64,000 nt of DNA from Nioella aestuarii (lineage in GTDB: Bacteria; Pseudomonadota; Alphaproteobacteria; Rhodobacterales; Rhodobacteraceae), in contig NZ_JBPBBA010000001.1 of assembly GCF_050896395.1 (NCBI RefSeq), positions 186,001 to 250,000 of the forward strand, written 5' to 3'. Positions 61,714 through 64,000 of this stretch are shown in pieces. Positions within the stretch are counted from its first letter, which is position 1; every line of letters begins with the position of its first letter. The position numbers and the translations under genes were made by a program. Below the pieces are notes generated by a model that saw only the letters and a list, made by a program, of their open reading frames with translations, did no database searches and had not been told where the DNA came from.

Positions 61714-62766
61714 ATGCAGATCACGACCCTGCCCACGCCAAGCCATGAAGAAGTATTGCGCGTTTCCGACGATGCAACGGGGCTTGTGGGTTTTATTGCC
61801 ATCCACTCCACCCAGTTGGGCCCGGCTGCGGGCGGCCTGAGGATGAAGCCCTATGCCAGCGAGGAAGCGGCACTGACCGATGCGCTGCGACTAAGCCACG
61901 GGATGACCTTCAAGAACGCCGCAGCGGGGCTGCCCTTGGGTGGCGGCAAGGCGGTCATCATGGGCGATCCCTTGGTGCTGAAATCCGAGGCGCTGCTGGC
62001 GGGTTTCGCCGGGGCCATCGCGGCGCTGAAAGGGCGGTACTGGACAGCGGAAGACATGGGGATGAGCCCCGAGGACATGGCGGTGATTGCACGCGGGACT
62101 GAGTTCGTGGCCGGCCTGCCGGATGGGGAGTTCGCCAGCGGCGACCCTTCGCCCATCACCGCGCGCGGTATCTTCAACGCCATTCGTTGCGTGAGCCGGC
62201 ACCGGTTTGGCAGCACCGATCTGACCGGACGCAAAGTTGCGGTTCAAGGGTTGGGGCATGTGGGCTGGTATCTGGCCGAGATGCTGCACGATGCGGGGGC
62301 GGTCCTGATCGTCACCGACATTGACCCGGCACGCTGTGACCGGGCGGCAGAGCGCTTTGGCGCAGCGATTGCCCCAGTGGATCAGATCTTGCAGGCGGAG
62401 GCCGATATCCTCGCCCCTTGCGCGATTGGCGGCATCCTCAACGCCGAGACCATTCCTGAGCTGCGGGTGCAGGCCGTTGCGGGCGGGGCAAACAACCAGC
62501 TTGCGACCCCAGCCGATGGCGACGCCCTGCACAAGCGCGGCATCCTTTATGCGCCAGATTACGTGGCCAATGCGGGCGGCATCGTGAATGTAGCAACTGA
62601 GATCCTGAAGATCCGGGATCGGGACGGTTTCGTTGCTGACAAGCTGGCAGAGGCAGAGGCCACGATGGACGCGATCCTGAGCCAAGCCACCGCGCGTGGG
62701 CTGGCACCGCATAAGGTGGCGGATGATATCGTGCTGTCCCGAATGCAGCAGCGCCCCGCCGCCTGA
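61714..62766 (+). CDS. Leucine dehydrogenase-type amino acid dehydrogenase
   Basis: A 350-residue Glu/Leu/Phe/Val dehydrogenase of the short leucine type. The catalytic lysine is in AAGLPLGGGKAVIMGDP, the substrate segment is AAGGLRMKPYASEEAA, and the nucleotide fold is VQGLGHVGWYLAEML. It would deaminate branched-chain or aromatic amino acids with NAD. GAGGAGGA precedes the ATG at 61714. The divergent Lrp gene points to amino-acid control. Confidence 0.9.
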   Translation: MQITTLPTPSHEEVLRVSDDATGLVGFIAIHSTQLGPAAGGLRMKPYASEEAALTDALRLSHGMTFKNAAAGLPLGGGKAVIMGDPLVLKSEALLAGFAGAIAALKGRYWTAEDMGMSPEDMAVIARGTEFVAGLPDGEFASGDPSPITARGIFNAIRCVSRHRFGSTDLTGRKVAVQGLGHVGWYLAEMLHDAGAVLIVTDIDPARCDRAAERFGAAIAPVDQILQAEADILAPCAIGGILNAETIPELRVQAVAGGANNQLATPADGDALHKRGILYAPDYVANAGGIVNVATEILKIRDRDGFVADKLAEAEATMDAILSQATARGLAPHKVADDIVLSRMQQRPAA

Positions 62767-62891
62767 CCCGCCATTTTCCGCCCATTTTCCCCGGATCACG
62801 CCCTCGCAGATTGCACTGTGGGGGCGTTTTCGGCACAGTGCCATGCAGATGAGGGGATCAACCCCTTGCATGGGGAAAACGAGGCAGTGGG

Positions 62892-63194
62892 ATGACCAAG
62901 ACATTCTCGGCATTTCTTATCACCTTCCTTCTGACCGGCGGGCCGCTAAACGCGAACCCGGTGGAACGGGCCTGCATGTCATCGGGAAGGACGGCGGCAA
63001 ATCCGTCGCTCTGCGCCTGTATCGGCAGCGCCGCACGGATCACGCTCAATTTCGGGGAACAGCGCCGGGCGGCGCGGCTCTTTGACGACCCGGACGAGGC
63101 GGAAGAGCTGCGCATGTCGGACAACAGCCGCGACGAGGCGTTCTGGGATCGGTACCGAGCCTTCGGGGATACCGCAGAACAGATGTGCGGCTGA
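62892..63194 (+). CDS. Small secreted cysteine-containing protein
   Basis: A 100-residue protein with a Sec signal (FSAFLITFLLTGGPLNA) and four cysteines in the mature part (VERACMSSG, SLCACIGSA and a C-terminal MCG), suggesting two disulfides. Similar proteins are common in Rhodobacteraceae, sometimes labelled arginine transporter without evidence. The function is unknown. Confidence 0.72.
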   Translation: MTKTFSAFLITFLLTGGPLNANPVERACMSSGRTAANPSLCACIGSAARITLNFGEQRRAARLFDDPDEAEELRMSDNSRDEAFWDRYRAFGDTAEQMCG

Positions 63195-63196
63195 GA

Positions 63197-63634
63197 TCAG
63201 ACGAGCTTTTCGGCCCAGGCCCCTGCGGCCTTTTCGATAAGCGTCAGCACCCCGTCAAAATCCCTTGTGTAGTAGGGATCAGGGACATCGCGCGGGGCAT
63301 CTGCAAGCGCAGAGAGGTAGAGTGACAGCTCTGCCGTGGCATCAGTGGGCCGGATCGCCTGAAGATCTTCCAGATTGCTGCTGTCCATCGCAAGGATCAG
63401 ATCGAAGCGATAGAAATCATCGGTCGTGACCTGCCGGGCGCGTTGCGCGGACAGGTCGTAGCCCCGTTCCCGCGCTGCCGCCTGCATCGGGCCGTAGGGC
63501 GGCTTTCCAACATGCCAGCCGGCGGTTCCGGCACTGTCTATGCGTGCTCCCGGCAGGGCCGCACGCAAGAGTGCTTCGCCCGTCGGTGAGCGGCAGATAT
63601 TGCCGAGACAGACACAGAGGATAGACTTGGACAT
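63197..63634 (-). CDS. Low-molecular-weight protein-tyrosine phosphatase
   Basis: A 145-residue phosphatase with the catalytic C-x5-R loop CLGNICRSPTGEAL near residue 7 and the general-acid segment DVPDPYY near residue 115. I use the ATG at 63634 (MSKSILCVCLGN). Roles in bacteria range from exopolysaccharide regulation to stress; the target here is unknown. It diverges from the sirtuin gene. Confidence 0.9.
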   Translation of the reverse strand: MSKSILCVCLGNICRSPTGEALLRAALPGARIDSAGTAGWHVGKPPYGPMQAAARERGYDLSAQRARQVTTDDFYRFDLILAMDSSNLEDLQAIRPTDATAELSLYLSALADAPRDVPDPYYTRDFDGVLTLIEKAAGAWAEKLV

Positions 63635-63680
63635 GGGTGCTCCTACCTGGGTGCCCCTTGGTGCCATGACGGGGGTTGAA

Positions 63681-64000
63681 ATGGAACGCATAGTTGTCCT
63701 GACCGGGGCGGGGATTTCGGCGGAAAGCGGGCTTGGCACCTTTCGCGACAAGGACGGGCTTTGGACGCGCTATGACCTGAACGAGGTCGCGACACCCGAG
63801 GGCTTCGCCCGCAATCCCCGGCTGGTGCATGATTTCTACAATGCCCGCCGCGCCAATGCGCTGGATGCCAGCCCGAATGCTGCCCATCAAGCGCTCGCCC
63901 GGTTGGAACGTGATTGGGCGGGTGAGGTGCTGATCGTAACCCAGAACGTCGATGATCTGCATGAGAGCGCGGGCAGCCGGAACGTCCTGCACATGCATGG
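63681..64000 (+). CDS. cobB: NAD-dependent deacylase of the sirtuin family (5' part)
   Basis: The first 106 codons of a CobB/Sir2 protein, cut by the window end. The NAD-binding motif LTGAGISAESGLGTFRD and the later TQNVDDLHESAGS and HMHG, with the catalytic His, are present. It removes acyl groups from lysines using NAD. The ATG at 63681 (MERIVVLTGAG) is preferred; the in-frame ATG at 63666 would add five residues. Confidence 0.92.
   Translation, partial: MERIVVLTGAGISAESGLGTFRDKDGLWTRYDLNEVATPEGFARNPRLVHDFYNARRANALDASPNAAHQALARLERDWAGEVLIVTQNVDDLHESAGSRNVLHMH

Overview
The window looks like chromosomal DNA of a marine alphaproteobacterium of the family Rhodobacteraceae (Roseobacter group). 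The base composition is GC-rich. The gene set includes a class I lysyl-tRNA synthetase, an Irr-type Fur regulator beside fabA, fabB and fabI, nrdR-ribD, a four-subunit sarcosine oxidase, a probable cupin DMSP lyase, and several small proteins familiar from this family. This assignment comes from recognising gene families and gene order, not from any database search. No rRNA, tRNA, CRISPR array, prophage or intact insertion sequence was seen.

Layout. 1-6.6 kb: the 5' part of lysK on the minus strand; a LysR regulator diverging from a DddW-like cupin across a perfect LysR-type operator; a TerB-like protein; two EamA transporters flanking a Tat-exported PBP4-type carboxypeptidase. 6.6-11.4 kb: nadD, a cobalt-type nitrile hydratase operon (alpha, beta, accessory), a MarR-GNAT fusion behind a palindromic operator, and a C69-like peptidase with serine at the expected nucleophile position. 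11.5-18.5 kb: ettA, then the dnaG-rpoD macromolecular synthesis cluster with a sulfotransferase gene translationally coupled to rpoD, and an orphan Flp-pilin-like gene. 18.5-27.8 kb: yjbQ, nrdR-ribD, a minus-strand capsule trio (kpsS, export lipoprotein, kpsC), ribE and three uncharacterised genes. 27.8-38.4 kb: typA, irr, fabA, rpiB, an accessory block, then fabB-fabI and an FKBP isomerase. The accessory block holds two regulators, each divergent from a secreted protein. It also contains a decayed copy of the fabB promoter and 5' end, so 2.7 kb of it lies between direct repeats.

38.6-43.5 kb: overlapping HAD, alpha/beta hydrolase and threonine dehydratase genes, then small genes (HlyU, DCC thioredoxin-like, DUF4166-like). 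43.6-49.1 kb: the soxB-X-D-A-G operon, where X is an unexpected exported protein. 49.2-52 kb: three TadE/TadG-type genes. 52.2-57.4 kb: a large Glu/Leu dehydrogenase, a pirin, a 27-residue membrane peptide, an esterase and conserved small genes. 57.4-58.3 kb is a 900-base gene-free tract rich in potential hairpins. 58.3-64 kb: lepA, a ParB-like small protein, an Lrp regulator diverging from a leucine-dehydrogenase-type gene across three evenly spaced sites, a low-molecular-weight phosphatase and the start of a sirtuin.

The metabolic theme is use of marine organic nitrogen and sulfur: DMSP, nitriles, sarcosine, branched-chain amino acids and threonine. These sit alongside housekeeping translation, replication, riboflavin and fatty-acid genes. 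Two dispersed hairpin families recur at intergenic sites: a GGTGGGCAG-type repeat followed by CCTACG, and palindromes with CTT-NN-AAG centres.
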